Assembly (NCBI GenBank): GCA_017940415.1 | Contig: JAGAYR010000022.1 | Coordinates: 1-64,000 of the forward strand | Length of the DNA stretch: 64,000 bases | Reading direction: 5' to 3' | DNA from: Lachnospiraceae bacterium | GTDB lineage: Bacteria; Bacillota; Clostridia; Lachnospirales; Lachnospiraceae | Part shown: in pieces, positions 18,384 to 26,573 of the stretch | How the letters are laid out: every line of letters starts with the position of its first letter | Position numbering within the stretch: the stretch's first letter is position 1 | Made by a program: the position numbers and the translations under genes | Notes under the pieces: model-generated | Databases searched by the model: none | Told to the model about the DNA's origin: nothing | Seen by the model: only the letters and a program-made list of their open reading frames with translations

Positions 18384-18938
18384 TTACCTGCTTCCAAGCT
18401 TATCATCCATGTATTTCGAGAATCTGGACCTGCCGTCAACATACACAGTCTTACCCGCAAGCTTCATATATGCGACCAGCTCGTTCCACCCTCTGTACAT
18501 ATTGTCATTTACGGACACTTTGGAATTATCCCCGTAATATATGACAGCCTTGGAAAAATGTTCCGTATGATACCTGGAACTGACGCTGAGATTCGTTACG
18601 ACCTCACACTTGTACACCTGATCCAGTGTGATAGCTTCCTGGATAAGAAAGAAATTCCTGATAACGATGCCTCTGCCCGAGACAACGATCTCTTTTCCGG
18701 CGTTCCAGAAAAGGAGAACAACCCCGCCAAAAAATGTCAGGATCATAAAGAATGTGAAAACAGTCTTGGGACCGGTAATCCCCACCGCCGCTAATGTATA
18801 CAGCATCGGCCAGGCAAGGTAATATGCCAGCGGAGGTATGATAAGGACAACAACATTTGCGATCAGTCTCCATGGAATGATCCTGACCTTAATGGCAGCA
18901 TTTTTAATTTCTTCTTCGACAAAGAAATTATCGTCCAT
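18384..18938 (-). CDS. membrane protein with PH-like domain, function unknown
   Basis: A 184-residue protein with two or three membrane helices (about 22-42, 45-60 and 62-80) followed by a cytoplasmic part. The pattern GKEIVVSGRGIVIRNFFLIQ with short alternating strands after it resembles the bacterial PH domain (bPH) found in small membrane proteins of Firmicutes. This is a fold guess from pattern, not a family match. Its ATG overlaps the stop of the PHP phosphoesterase gene by one base (TAATG), so it is translationally coupled as the last gene of the ABC-F/PHP unit. Confidence 0.75.
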   Translation of the reverse strand: MDDNFFVEEEIKNAAIKVRIIPWRLIANVVVLIIPPLAYYLAWPMLYTLAAVGITGPKTVFTFFMILTFFGGVVLLFWNAGKEIVVSGRGIVIRNFFLIQEAITLDQVYKCEVVTNLSVSSRYHTEHFSKAVIYYGDNSKVSVNDNMYRGWNELVAYMKLAGKTVYVDGRSRFSKYMDDKLGSR

Positions 18939-19798
18939 TATTTCGCCTTCTCCAGCGTATACCAGACCTCATCGGGTATGTTCAGGTTGCCGCAACCGGT
19001 TCCCAGCTCGATACCGGGTTTATTGCTTCCGTGGAAATCACTGCCTCCGGATATAAGAAGCCCCGTATCCGCAGCAAGATTTCTTACATATTTCTCATCC
19101 TCTTCGGAATGAGTGCTGTACATGGCCTCAATTCCCGCAAGACCCGCTTCTTTCATCATGGCGATGAGTTCACGCAGTTTTTCATCACCGAACTTATAGA
19201 TCATGGGATGGGCAAGTACCGGGATTCCTCCTGCTTCAAGGGTCATTTTAACAGCCTGTACGGGAGTTATCTTTTCCCTGGGAACATAGCAGGGTGCGTC
19301 GGGACCGAGGTATCTTTCAAAAGCCTCGTGAGTACTCTTTACGTATCCGTACTCATACAGATACTTGGCAAAATGAGCCCTGGTAAGAACACAATGGGGA
19401 AACATCTTGCAAAGACCTTCATAAGAAATACCTATTCCCACCTCTTTAAGCTTATCGGCCATCTTGCGGTTTCTTCCCTCTCTTGAATCGAGGAAAGCAT
19501 CCAGCTTGGAAGTAAAGGCCGTATTGTTATGATCTATGGACAGGCCTACAACATGTACATCCCTTCCGTTCCATTCGGTAGAAAACTCAATGCCGGGAAT
19601 GATCCGGGGGGCTTTTACAGTCGAAGAAGGGTCCGAATTGATATCTCGGGCCCTGTCCATAGCTTCCTGAATTCCTTCTATAGTATCGTGGTCCGTGATT
19701 GCAAGGATCGATATCCCTTTTGATGCAGCCAGGTCCACGATTTCTGAAGGATTCAGTGTTCCGTCTGATTTATTTGTATGTGAATGAAGGTCGATCAA
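18938..19798 (-). CDS. PHP-domain phosphoesterase
   Basis: A metal-dependent phosphoesterase of the PHP family, 286 residues, related to the TrpH/YciV group, whose studied members act on 3',5'-nucleoside bisphosphates and short RNA ends. Metal-binding motifs are in place: DLHSHTNKSDG at the N-terminus, ITDHDT near 36, GIEFS near 70, LAHP near 195 and GGSDFHG near 255. The start is TTG at 19798, overlapping the stop of the ABC-F gene by four bases; it fits because the PHP motif begins at residue 3. The real substrate cannot be told from sequence. Confidence 0.88.
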   Translation of the reverse strand: MIDLHSHTNKSDGTLNPSEIVDLAASKGISILAITDHDTIEGIQEAMDRARDINSDPSSTVKAPRIIPGIEFSTEWNGRDVHVVGLSIDHNNTAFTSKLDAFLDSREGRNRKMADKLKEVGIGISYEGLCKMFPHCVLTRAHFAKYLYEYGYVKSTHEAFERYLGPDAPCYVPREKITPVQAVKMTLEAGGIPVLAHPMIYKFGDEKLRELIAMMKEAGLAGIEAMYSTHSEEDEKYVRNLAADTGLLISGGSDFHGSNKPGIELGTGCGNLNIPDEVWYTLEKAK

Positions 19799-21432
19799 TC
19801 TTCGTCGTCTTCCTTATTAGCTGTAAATACAGTTCTCTTTCTTGCATTCTCGTCGTTAGCAAGATACTCGTCATAAGTGGTCATCTTGTCGATGATGCTT
19901 CCGCCGGGAAGGATCTCGATGATCCTGTTTGCGGTGGTCTCGGTGAGCTGGTGGTCTCTGCATGAGAACAGGATTACACCGGGGAACTTAACCATACCGG
20001 TATTGAGTGCGGTGATGGATTCCATGTCGAGATGGTTGGTGGGCTCATCGAAAACAAGACAGTTGGCACCGCTGATCATCATCTTGGAAAGAAGACATCT
20101 TACCTTCTCTCCTCCTGACAGGATCTTAACCTTCTTAACTCCGTCCTCTCCGGGGAAGAGCATTCTTCCGAGATATCCTCTTACATAGGTTGCATCCTTA
20201 ACGGGTGAGTATCCGGTAAGCCAGTCGGAAATGGTAAGATCATTGTCAAACTCTCTCGTATAATCCCTGGGGAAATAAGCCTGTGAAGTTGTAACTCCCC
20301 ACTTAAATGAACCGCTGTCGGGCTCAAGGTCTCCGATAAGGATTCTGAAAAGAGCAGTCTTAGCCTTCTCGCATCCGCCTACGAATGCGATCTTATCGCC
20401 ATGTCCCATGATGAATGAAACATTATCAAGAAGCTTCTCACCGTTTTCGGAATAGCAGATATTATCAACGGAAAGAACTTCGTTACCGATCTCTCTTTCG
20501 GGCTTGAAATCGATGTAAGGATATTTTCTGGATGAGGGCTTGATGGTGTCAAGCTCGATCTTCTCAAGAGCTCTCTTTCTTGAAGTAGCCTGCTTGGACT
20601 TGGAAGCGTTAGCGGAGAATCTGGAGATGAATTCCTGCAACTCCTTGATCTTCTCTTCTTTCTTTTTATTAGCTTCCTTCATCTGGCGGATCATGAGCTG
20701 TGAAGACTCATACCAGAAATCATAGTTACCTGCATAGAGCTGGATCTTACCATAGTCGATATCCGCAATCTGGGTACATACCTTGTTAAGGAAGTATCTG
20801 TCGTGGGATACGACGATGACGGTGTTGTTGAAGTCGATAAGGAACTCTTCAAGCCATCCGATAGCCTCAAGGTCAAGGTGGTTGGTAGGCTCGTCGAGGA
20901 GAAGGATATCGGGATCTCCGAAAAGTGCCTTGGCAAGGAGAACCTTGACCTTCTTGGAACCGTCGAGGTCTGCCATCTGTGCGTAGTGGTCCTCGGTTCC
21001 GATTCCGAGACCGTTGAGGAGCATAGCCGCATTGGACTCTGCTTCATATCCGTTCATCTCCGCAAATTCTGACTCGAGCTCTCCTGCTCTGATTCCGTCT
21101 TCATCGGAGAAATCTTCTTTCATATAGATGGCATCTTTTTCCTTCATGATGTCGTAAAGATGCTTGTTACCCATGATAACGGTATCCATTACGGAATACT
21201 CATCATATTTAAAGTGGTCCTGCTCGAGGACTGAAAGACGCTCTCCGGGAGTGATGACGATATCACCCTTGGTGGTGTCGAGTTCACCGGAAAGGATCTT
21301 AAGGAAGGTGGACTTTCCTGCTCCGTTTGCACCGATGAGGCCGTAGCAGTTGCCTTCCGTGAATTTAATGTTTACGTCCTCAAAGAGGGCTTTCTTTCCT
21401 ACTCTGTATGTTACGTTTACAGCTGAGATCAT
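19795..21432 (-). CDS. ABC-F family ATPase (YbiT/YkpA type)
   Basis: A ribosome-associated ABC-F protein, 545 residues, soluble, with two ATPase domains and a linker. The first domain has Walker A GANGAGKST and Walker B LLLDEPTNHLDL. The central linker (about 235-320) is basic and coiled. The second domain has a changed P-loop (VGGCEKAKTALF, which keeps only the Lys-Thr of the motif) but a normal LSGGEKVR signature and Walker B VFDEPTNHLDM. A changed second P-loop and an LDGS-type first signature are known in this subgroup. It may act in translation control or antibiotic protection; which is not known. It is the first gene of an operon with PHP and PH-like genes. Confidence 0.92.
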   Translation of the reverse strand: MISAVNVTYRVGKKALFEDVNIKFTEGNCYGLIGANGAGKSTFLKILSGELDTTKGDIVITPGERLSVLEQDHFKYDEYSVMDTVIMGNKHLYDIMKEKDAIYMKEDFSDEDGIRAGELESEFAEMNGYEAESNAAMLLNGLGIGTEDHYAQMADLDGSKKVKVLLAKALFGDPDILLLDEPTNHLDLEAIGWLEEFLIDFNNTVIVVSHDRYFLNKVCTQIADIDYGKIQLYAGNYDFWYESSQLMIRQMKEANKKKEEKIKELQEFISRFSANASKSKQATSRKRALEKIELDTIKPSSRKYPYIDFKPEREIGNEVLSVDNICYSENGEKLLDNVSFIMGHGDKIAFVGGCEKAKTALFRILIGDLEPDSGSFKWGVTTSQAYFPRDYTREFDNDLTISDWLTGYSPVKDATYVRGYLGRMLFPGEDGVKKVKILSGGEKVRCLLSKMMISGANCLVFDEPTNHLDMESITALNTGMVKFPGVILFSCRDHQLTETTANRIIEILPGGSIIDKMTTYDEYLANDENARKRTVFTANKEDDED

Positions 21433-21479
21433 TTTCTTTCTCCATTAAAATAAAACACATATGCCTACAAAACCCTAAT

Positions 21480-21508
21480 ATTATAACTGTCGATATTCAT
21501 TCGCGCAA
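21480..21508 (-). promoter_or_regulatory. promoter of the ABC-F operon
   Basis: On the minus strand TTGCGC (21508-21503) and TATAAT (21485-21480) are 17 bases apart. It lies between the ABC-F start and repeat element A, so the mRNA would not include the element. Confidence 0.7.
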
Positions 21509-21522
21509 GTGGATTGGAACAT

Positions 21523-21826
21523 GGGGACGGTTCTGTCGTTCCAGAAAGATCATAAATGCGAGGTGTGGATATGCCTGATGTTTTTATGCTCATGATCACT
21601 TCGTTAAGCTGTTCTAATGAGCACGTATATATCAATGCTCCATCCGGCGTCGCTCACATTCGACTTCCATGTCTCATGTTCGCTGATTTTTCCGTCCTGG
21701 AAAAATCCCGCCTGATTATTTATGTGCTCATAAGAACAGCTAAACTCGTTCAAATGTCGCATAAAAACATCAGGCATATCCACACCTCGCTACAGGAGTT
21801 TTAGTCGGAACGACAGAACCGTCCCC
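21523..21826 (-). repeat. structured repeat element A (subtype 1)
   Basis: A 304-bp imperfect palindrome. The outer arms are a 20-mer (GGGGACGGTTCTGTCGTTCC, 21523-21542) and its exact complement (21807-21826). Inside is a perfect 28-bp stem (21558-21585 with 21763-21790). Then comes the conserved module: AGCTGTTCT and TGAGCAC pairing with GTGCTCA and AGAACAGCT around a 2x2 internal loop, flanked by GAACGAGTTT and AACGAAGTGATCATGAG in the loop opposite. Innermost are a hairpin with arms GATTTTTCC and GGAAAAATC and a second with GAC/GTC. Orientation is set by the order of these parts and is minus here. It fills the gap upstream of the ABC-F promoter and abuts element B. Short open frames in it are not conserved. 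Confidence 0.85.
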
Positions 21827-22104
21827 CTGCCGACTAATCAGAAATGACGTCTGAAAGGCATGGACATATGTATTTTTTCGGGCGATTTTGAACGAGTTTA
21901 GCTGTTCTTAGGGATGTATCCCGGTAAGCACAATTTTGCCCGGATGGCAAAATTAGCAGGCATGAGACATGGATGTCGAACGCCTGCGGTGCGTAGTCAT
22001 CGGAGTACATACATCCCTTAGAACAGCTTAACGAAGTGATCATGAGCCCGGAAAAATACATATGTCCATGCCTTCAGACGGGAAAGATATCAATCGGCAG
22101 GGGG
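21823..22104 (+). repeat. structured repeat element B (subtype 2)
   Basis: A 282-bp palindromic element in the opposite sense to A and sharing its edge: the left arm CCCCCTGCCGA (21823-21833) overlaps the end of A and pairs with TCGGCAGGGGG (22094-22104). The P1 stem joins 21852-21878 to 22052-22079. The conserved module is GAACGAGTTTAGCTGTTCTTA (21890-21910) against AGAACAGCTTAACGAAGTG (22020-22038). The two inner hairpins are AATTTTGCC/GGCAAAATT (21932-21954, loop CGGAT) and GCAGGC/GCCTGC (21956-21987), which encloses GACA-TGGA-TGTC. It lies just past the pfp terminator. Nothing else is seen in the gap 21433-22168. Confidence 0.85.
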
Positions 22105-22120
22105 ATATTCGGTGGGACAT

Positions 22121-22152
22121 AAAAAGGCCTCCGCGTGATGCGGAGGCCTTTG
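22121..22152 (-). terminator. terminator of pfp
   Basis: On the minus strand AAAGGCCTCCGC and GCGGAGGCCTTTTT form a 12-bp stem with a five-base loop and T run, directly after the pfp stop. Confidence 0.92.
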
Positions 22153-22168
22153 AGTGTTTGGTGTAGGA

Positions 22169-23428
22169 TTAGAGGAGTTCCTGGAAGCCCTTGACGTAAA
22201 GGTGTCTGGGAATACCGTCTACCATGATGGGAGCAACATCACCCTGGATAAGAGGTCTTACGTAGGTGACGAACTCGGAAGTTACATATGTGCCTTCCTT
22301 GGTGATCCAGTCTCTGGGAACAAGTCTCTCATCGTTAGCGATCTTGTGTACGTCCTTAACCTCGGTACCTGCCTGATAAGGATCGTCGGAAAGTCTCTTG
22401 AAGACTACCATCTTACCTGAATCGCCTTCGTCAGCTGCCTTCATTGCGGCACCGCCTACCTCGTAAGCTTCGAGGATATCGATTCTGGATGCGCAGTGAG
22501 AAGCTGCTCTCTGAAGAGTTGAAAGCTCAATCGCTCTGGTCTTACATCCGATCTCTTTTGCAACTACGTTGGCAAGATAGGTTGCGGTTCCGGTGAGCTG
22601 CTTGTGTCCGAAAGCATCGACATACTCAACACCGTCGGTCATCTCGGATACATACTTGCCTTCTGCGGTGCGGATACCTTCGGATACACACATAACGATG
22701 GACGCTTTGGTTTTAAGAAGTTCCTTACACTTATCGACGAAAGACTGAACATCGAAAGGAATCTCGGGAAGATAGATTGCATCGGGACCGTCGCAGTCCT
22801 CGCTCTTTGCAAGAACGGAAGCTCCGGTAAGCCATCCTGCGTTACGTCCCATGATCTCAACGATGACAACCTGGCCGTGTGCGGTCTCAAGGCTCCAGCC
22901 GTCGCGGATGATCTCTTTTACGGAAGTACCGATGTACTTCGCGGCAGAGCCGTATCCGGGAGTGTGGTCGGTAAGAGCGAGGTCGTTATCAATGGTCTTG
23001 GGGCATCCGACGAAACGGATCTCGGAGCCGGAAATTATAGCATAATCGGAAAGCTTCTTGATGGTATCCATCGAATCGTTTCCGCCGATGTAGATAAAGC
23101 AGTCGATCTCAAGTTCATCGAGCATCTTGAAAATCTTCTCATAAAGCTCTCTGTCCTCATTGATATTGGGAAGCTTATAACGGCATGAGCCGAGATATGC
23201 GGAAGGAGTTCTCTTTAAAAGTTCAGCATCAAGTCCGGTCTGGATGTGCTCTGAAAGGTCTACATATCTTCCTTCCATGAAGCCCTGAATACCGTGGATC
23301 ATACCATAAACCTTGGCATATCCTCTGTCCTTAGCGGTACGGAACACACCGGCAAGAGAGGAATTGATTGCGGCGGTAGGACCGCCGGACTGACCGACAA
23401 TAACATTTCGTTTCTTTGTTTTACCCAT
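22169..23428 (-). CDS. pfp: 6-phosphofructokinase, predicted PPi-dependent
   Basis: Phosphorylates fructose 6-phosphate. The 419 residues have the PFK nucleotide-binding start (GQSGGPTAAINSS), the substrate motif PKTIDNDLALTDHTPGYGSA and MGRNAGWL. The Lys in PKTIDND (ATP enzymes have Gly) and the GGND motif in place of GGDG mark the pyrophosphate-using branch in established family comparisons. The ATG at 23428 is used because AAGGAA lies a few bases upstream and the glycine-rich motif starts 12 residues later; the longer frame adds 41 unrelated residues. It is a single gene with its own -10 box and terminator. PPi use would match ppdK in this window, which consumes PPi in the PEP-to-pyruvate direction. 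Confidence 0.93.
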   Translation of the reverse strand: MGKTKKRNVIVGQSGGPTAAINSSLAGVFRTAKDRGYAKVYGMIHGIQGFMEGRYVDLSEHIQTGLDAELLKRTPSAYLGSCRYKLPNINEDRELYEKIFKMLDELEIDCFIYIGGNDSMDTIKKLSDYAIISGSEIRFVGCPKTIDNDLALTDHTPGYGSAAKYIGTSVKEIIRDGWSLETAHGQVVIVEIMGRNAGWLTGASVLAKSEDCDGPDAIYLPEIPFDVQSFVDKCKELLKTKASIVMCVSEGIRTAEGKYVSEMTDGVEYVDAFGHKQLTGTATYLANVVAKEIGCKTRAIELSTLQRAASHCASRIDILEAYEVGGAAMKAADEGDSGKMVVFKRLSDDPYQAGTEVKDVHKIANDERLVPRDWITKEGTYVTSEFVTYVRPLIQGDVAPIMVDGIPRHLYVKGFQELL

Positions 23429-23483
23429 TTTCATTTCCTTTCTCGAACTTGATATTTTTGAGGAAATACACCCCATGTGCAAC

Positions 23484-23489
23484 ATTATA
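23484..23489 (-). promoter_or_regulatory. -10 element of pfp promoter
   Basis: TATAAT on the minus strand, preceded by CTG, about 55 bases before the pfp start. The -35 region is poor (TGATTT at 17 bases). Confidence 0.5.
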
Positions 23490-23536
23490 CAGAATACGGC
23501 CTTAAAAATCACGAAATATTCTGAATATTTCCGCAC

Positions 23537-23576
23537 AAAAAAAGGGAGCATTTTCTGTGCGAAAATGCCCCCTTTT
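23537..23576 (-). terminator. terminator after the small membrane protein
   Basis: On the minus strand AAAGGGGGCATTTTC pairs with GAAAATGCTCCCTTT around GCACA and runs into seven T. It closes the gene ending at 23588. Confidence 0.92.
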
Positions 23577-23587
23577 ACCGTTTCTTA

Positions 23588-23905
23588 TCAGAGTTGAGAA
23601 AGTGCGGTTACGATAGCTGCACCAAAGACCGTCAAAACGATGATGATGATAACAAAAATGATAAGCATTGCAAGAAGATATGATCTGGCAAAATTCTTAA
23701 CATTCTTATTCTCGGGTGCAAATGCCATGATTATGGTGATAATGAATCCTACTAAAGGAAGAGCGAAAAGCAGCTCATATCCAAGGTATCCCCATACAGA
23801 AATAGGCTTGTATTCATCAGGAATCTGATTCTGATAATAATTGTTGTAGACGGGCTGCTGATAGGGCTGCTGATAGTTCTGATTGTTCATGTTATTGGAA
23901 TCCAT
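23588..23905 (-). CDS. small membrane protein with Gln/Asn/Tyr-rich N-terminus
   Basis: A 105-residue protein not assigned to a named family. Residues 1-33 are rich in Asn, Gln, Tyr and Pro and probably disordered. Two hydrophobic segments follow (about 38-62 and 74-102), separated by a charged loop (PENKNVKNFARS). The layout is like small membrane proteins common in Lachnospiraceae. It has its own promoter and strong terminator, so it is expressed as a single gene. The role is unknown. Confidence 0.8.
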   Translation of the reverse strand: MDSNNMNNQNYQQPYQQPVYNNYYQNQIPDEYKPISVWGYLGYELLFALPLVGFIITIIMAFAPENKNVKNFARSYLLAMLIIFVIIIIVLTVFGAAIVTALSQL

Positions 23906-23954
23906 TTTTAAATTCTCCTCTCAAGAATCAAAATCGGGTAAACCCGTAAATAAA

Positions 23955-23983
23955 AATATAACGACGGATATAAACCCCGTCAA
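23955..23983 (-). promoter_or_regulatory. promoter of the small membrane protein gene
   Basis: On the minus strand TTGACG (23983-23978) and TATATT (23960-23955) are 17 bases apart. The same stretch contains a nine-pair stem (ACGGATGTA with TATATCCGT) followed by a T-rich run that may be a weak terminator for the glycosylase gene upstream. Confidence 0.7.
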
Positions 23984-24001
23984 TACCATACATCCGTTGG
24001 T

Positions 24002-24838
24002 TTAAAGCTGTCCGCGATATGCAAAGATGTACTGCTGCATTATTCCATTGTAGGGATGATATTTTTCCAGCGGGAATGTACCGTCGTAATAAGTATCAAG
24101 GGCTCTTTGGATCCAGACATCTATGGGGAAAAGATCCAGTCTGTGAAATCCGAAAAGTGCGGTACAGTTTGCCACCTTCACTCCCACTCCTTTTAGAGAC
24201 ATCAGAGTGCCGATAAGCGCCTCATCATCCAGTCCGCTCAGATACTCTGCATCGAATTCTCCCCTTGCAAAAACCTCCGCCGTCTCATGAATGTAAGAAG
24301 CCCTGTATCCAAGTCCGCATGCAGATAGCTCATCGGAAGACAGTTTCTTAAGTTCATCCGGCGTGGGAAAATCATAGACATCGGTTCCGGGTATCTTACG
24401 CCCTGCGGTCTCGCATATCCTCTCCACACTCGTCTTGATGGCCGGAATACTTTTCCTCTGGGAAATGATAAACGTAATAAGAGTCTCGAAAGAATCCTGA
24501 TAAATGATCCTTATACCGGCTCCGCTTTCCGCTGCCTCGGATAAAAACTTATCCTTCTTGTCAGGCATCTTACGAATCTTAGAATAATCAAGACCTGCAT
24601 CAAAATATTTACTCCATATTTCCGCAAGAGACTTAGGATCAGTTTTCTTTTTCGGGGAAGACAATAATTCAAGATCAATTCCCCCACGGGCTTCGGACAC
24701 TTTCACCAGCATACCGAAAGCGGGGATGATAAATGCATCCCCGTCTTTGATCCATCTGAAGCATTGGCCCGACTTCTCTGTTTTATCAAGATCAATGCCG
24801 CCCTTCAGTTCAATGTAAAATTTTTCTACGGATTTCAT
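24002..24838 (-). CDS. 8-oxoguanine DNA glycosylase / AP lyase (OGG type)
   Basis: A bifunctional base-excision repair enzyme that removes 8-oxoguanine. The 278 residues contain an N-terminal OGG-like beta domain (GQCFRW near 24) and a helix-hairpin-helix/GPD domain. The motif SLKGVGVKVANC holds the catalytic Lys (near 222, equal to Lys249 of human OGG1), and the conserved Asp is in FPIDVWIQR. There is no C-terminal iron-sulfur cluster motif. It is preceded by the lipase-like gene with five bases between, so it is probably the last gene of that unit. Confidence 0.9.
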   Translation of the reverse strand: MKSVEKFYIELKGGIDLDKTEKSGQCFRWIKDGDAFIIPAFGMLVKVSEARGGIDLELLSSPKKKTDPKSLAEIWSKYFDAGLDYSKIRKMPDKKDKFLSEAAESGAGIRIIYQDSFETLITFIISQRKSIPAIKTSVERICETAGRKIPGTDVYDFPTPDELKKLSSDELSACGLGYRASYIHETAEVFARGEFDAEYLSGLDDEALIGTLMSLKGVGVKVANCTALFGFHRLDLFPIDVWIQRALDTYYDGTFPLEKYHPYNGIMQQYIFAYRGQL

Positions 24839-24843
24839 TTAGG

Positions 24844-26217
24844 TCAGAATCCTTTTCTCTTCAGATCTGCTACAAGCTGAACATAGAATTCCCTGACATC
24901 ATAGCCGGGAATGTTTTCACGGTTAAGATCAATGACATCACCGTGTGAGATACCTCTTTTGCCGGTCGGTTCTATCAGATGGAAATCACTTCCCCAGGGA
25001 AAAGACTTCTCTCCTACAAGACCGTCGTTTCTTCCGTCAAACGCATTTACAAGACCATAAGACATATTCAGAGGGAACTGTCCCCCACGATTATTCTTGA
25101 GATAAGAGCCGTAGCTCTGAATGTAAACACCCTGGGGATCTTTGACCCTCTCGTTAAACTCGGTGCAGAATTCATGAGTGAGATTTCTGCATGCAACTAT
25201 AAAATCAGGATTATAATCACCGAGTTTGGAAAGCGCCTTATTGTATGCCTTGGCAACAACCTGCTGAGGCTTTTCCGGAATCTTGTTAAGCAGATAGTCC
25301 GCAAACTCACACCCTCTGTGAGGAGTATTTATGGTTGTAAGAGATGCAACTCTTCTTGCGATATCGGGATCCGTCATGGCACTTCTCGCATCGAGTCCGC
25401 CCTTGGAATGTGCGATGATATTAACCTTCTCGCAACCTGTCATCTCGGTTATCTCTTTGATCTTACGGGCAACTTCAAGTCCGCAGGATTCAACAGATGC
25501 CGCAGACTGCTGCTCTCCGTAGAAGAAAGTACAGCCGTTTGCAAAAAGCTCTCCGGGTACACGTCCCCAATAATCGAAATACTTGAAGTCCCTGAAAAAG
25601 ACACCGTGGAGAAGAAGCACCGGATACTTGGTGGCACAGATCTTTTCATCTTTTCTCTGCTCGTTGAGAATATCCTTGTCATTCTCGAACTTAACCTCTT
25701 CCAGTGTGGTACGTATCATGATACCCAGGACAATCAGATTAAAAGGAAAAAGAAGACCGCAGAGAATTCCAATCACTCTCATCTTGATGCCAAGCTGAAC
25801 GCTTGTCAGGTAAATTCTGATAATACCTATCCAGAATGTGATTGACAGGAAAACTATGGCAATGACCGCATGTGATCCGAACTTTTTCCAGGGAAAATCT
25901 CCGCCTGCTCCGGCTACGTTTTTAAGCACCGCAAGCTCAAGTATCGTATACACGATGGTGATGACAAGCGATTCAAGAAAAACTCTCAGCTGAATGTTAC
26001 CGAACCAGAGCTGCTTTATCCTGCCGTCTCTGATGTCTTTGGTGCACGCTCCCGGCCACAGCCAAAAGAAAAAACACATGCACATAGCGACGATCATGAC
26101 TATGGAATCATAGGCTCCCGAGGCAAGCAGAAACACAGAGTTTGCGGCAAGAGTCAGCACAAACAAAAATAAAAGATGATAAATGATCCTGATTGTTGTA
26201 TGAATAGGATTTTTCAC
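24844..26217 (-). CDS. membrane-anchored lipase-like alpha/beta hydrolase
   Basis: A 457-residue protein with about five N-terminal membrane helices (about 10-185) and a C-terminal alpha/beta hydrolase domain (about 205-450). The start of the fold is PVLLLHGVFFRDF, and the nucleophile elbow is AHSKGG, of the lipase type GxSxG with Ala in the first place. The sequence TINTPHRG after it matches the TPHxG pattern of triacylglycerol lipases. A late Asp (NAFDGRNDGLV) and His (GISHGDVIDL) could complete the triad. The substrate is unknown. It starts one base after the stop of a small gene and is followed after five bases by the glycosylase. Confidence 0.85.
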   Translation of the reverse strand: MKNPIHTTIRIIYHLLFLFVLTLAANSVFLLASGAYDSIVMIVAMCMCFFFWLWPGACTKDIRDGRIKQLWFGNIQLRVFLESLVITIVYTILELAVLKNVAGAGGDFPWKKFGSHAVIAIVFLSITFWIGIIRIYLTSVQLGIKMRVIGILCGLLFPFNLIVLGIMIRTTLEEVKFENDKDILNEQRKDEKICATKYPVLLLHGVFFRDFKYFDYWGRVPGELFANGCTFFYGEQQSAASVESCGLEVARKIKEITEMTGCEKVNIIAHSKGGLDARSAMTDPDIARRVASLTTINTPHRGCEFADYLLNKIPEKPQQVVAKAYNKALSKLGDYNPDFIVACRNLTHEFCTEFNERVKDPQGVYIQSYGSYLKNNRGGQFPLNMSYGLVNAFDGRNDGLVGEKSFPWGSDFHLIEPTGKRGISHGDVIDLNRENIPGYDVREFYVQLVADLKRKGF

Positions 26218-26218
26218 T

Positions 26219-26509
26219 TTACTTCACTTCTTCATAACGCTCGAAGATCTTATCTTCACCGCAGACGTGCTTGGTGCCGTCCGAATCAACGATGATGTAA
26301 TCTCCCTCGCTTATGAAAGTCTTTCCCCTTCTGTGAGATATATAAGGGCACACAATGGAACCGTCGGGGCGTGTTACCTGAACCAGGTTACTCGCTACGA
26401 TCCAGGTCTTGGTAATGACGTCGCTGTAAAGCTCGTATCCGTCCTCCAATCCCTTTCCCAACTCAAACTTAAAAACATCAGCCTCAAGAGGTACTCTTCT
26501 GCACTTCAT
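26219..26509 (-). CDS. small protein of unknown function (PGD-type strand motif)
   Basis: A 96-residue acidic soluble protein. It has no signal peptide or membrane segment. The pattern with an early aromatic residue (TWIVASN), a Pro-Tyr-Ile-Ser segment and SEGDYIIVDSDGTKHVC resembles short phage-like or housekeeping proteins that carry an EGDWII-type motif, but no family can be named. It has a Shine-Dalgarno (AAAGGAG) just before the ATG and sits at the head of the lipase-glycosylase unit. Confidence 0.75.
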   Translation of the reverse strand: MKCRRVPLEADVFKFELGKGLEDGYELYSDVITKTWIVASNLVQVTRPDGSIVCPYISHRRGKTFISEGDYIIVDSDGTKHVCGEDKIFERYEEVK

Positions 26510-26573
26510 GTTTTGCTCCTTTCAGAGTCTGTTTACGGGGAACAAATGCCTGATATTATTATACCATTGTCAC

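Noticed and set aside
20350-20420. Inactivated ABC-F protein because of the altered second P-loop
   Set aside because: The KT pair, signature and Walker B of the second domain are present, and this subgroup is known to vary at the P-loop.
21523-22104. CRISPR array
   Set aside because: Repeats are long, palindromic and in inverse order, with no short direct repeats and spacers and no cas gene.
23429-23551. N-terminal extension of the phosphofructokinase
   Set aside because: The 41 extra residues cover the promoter and leader; the ATG at 23428 has a proper ribosome site.
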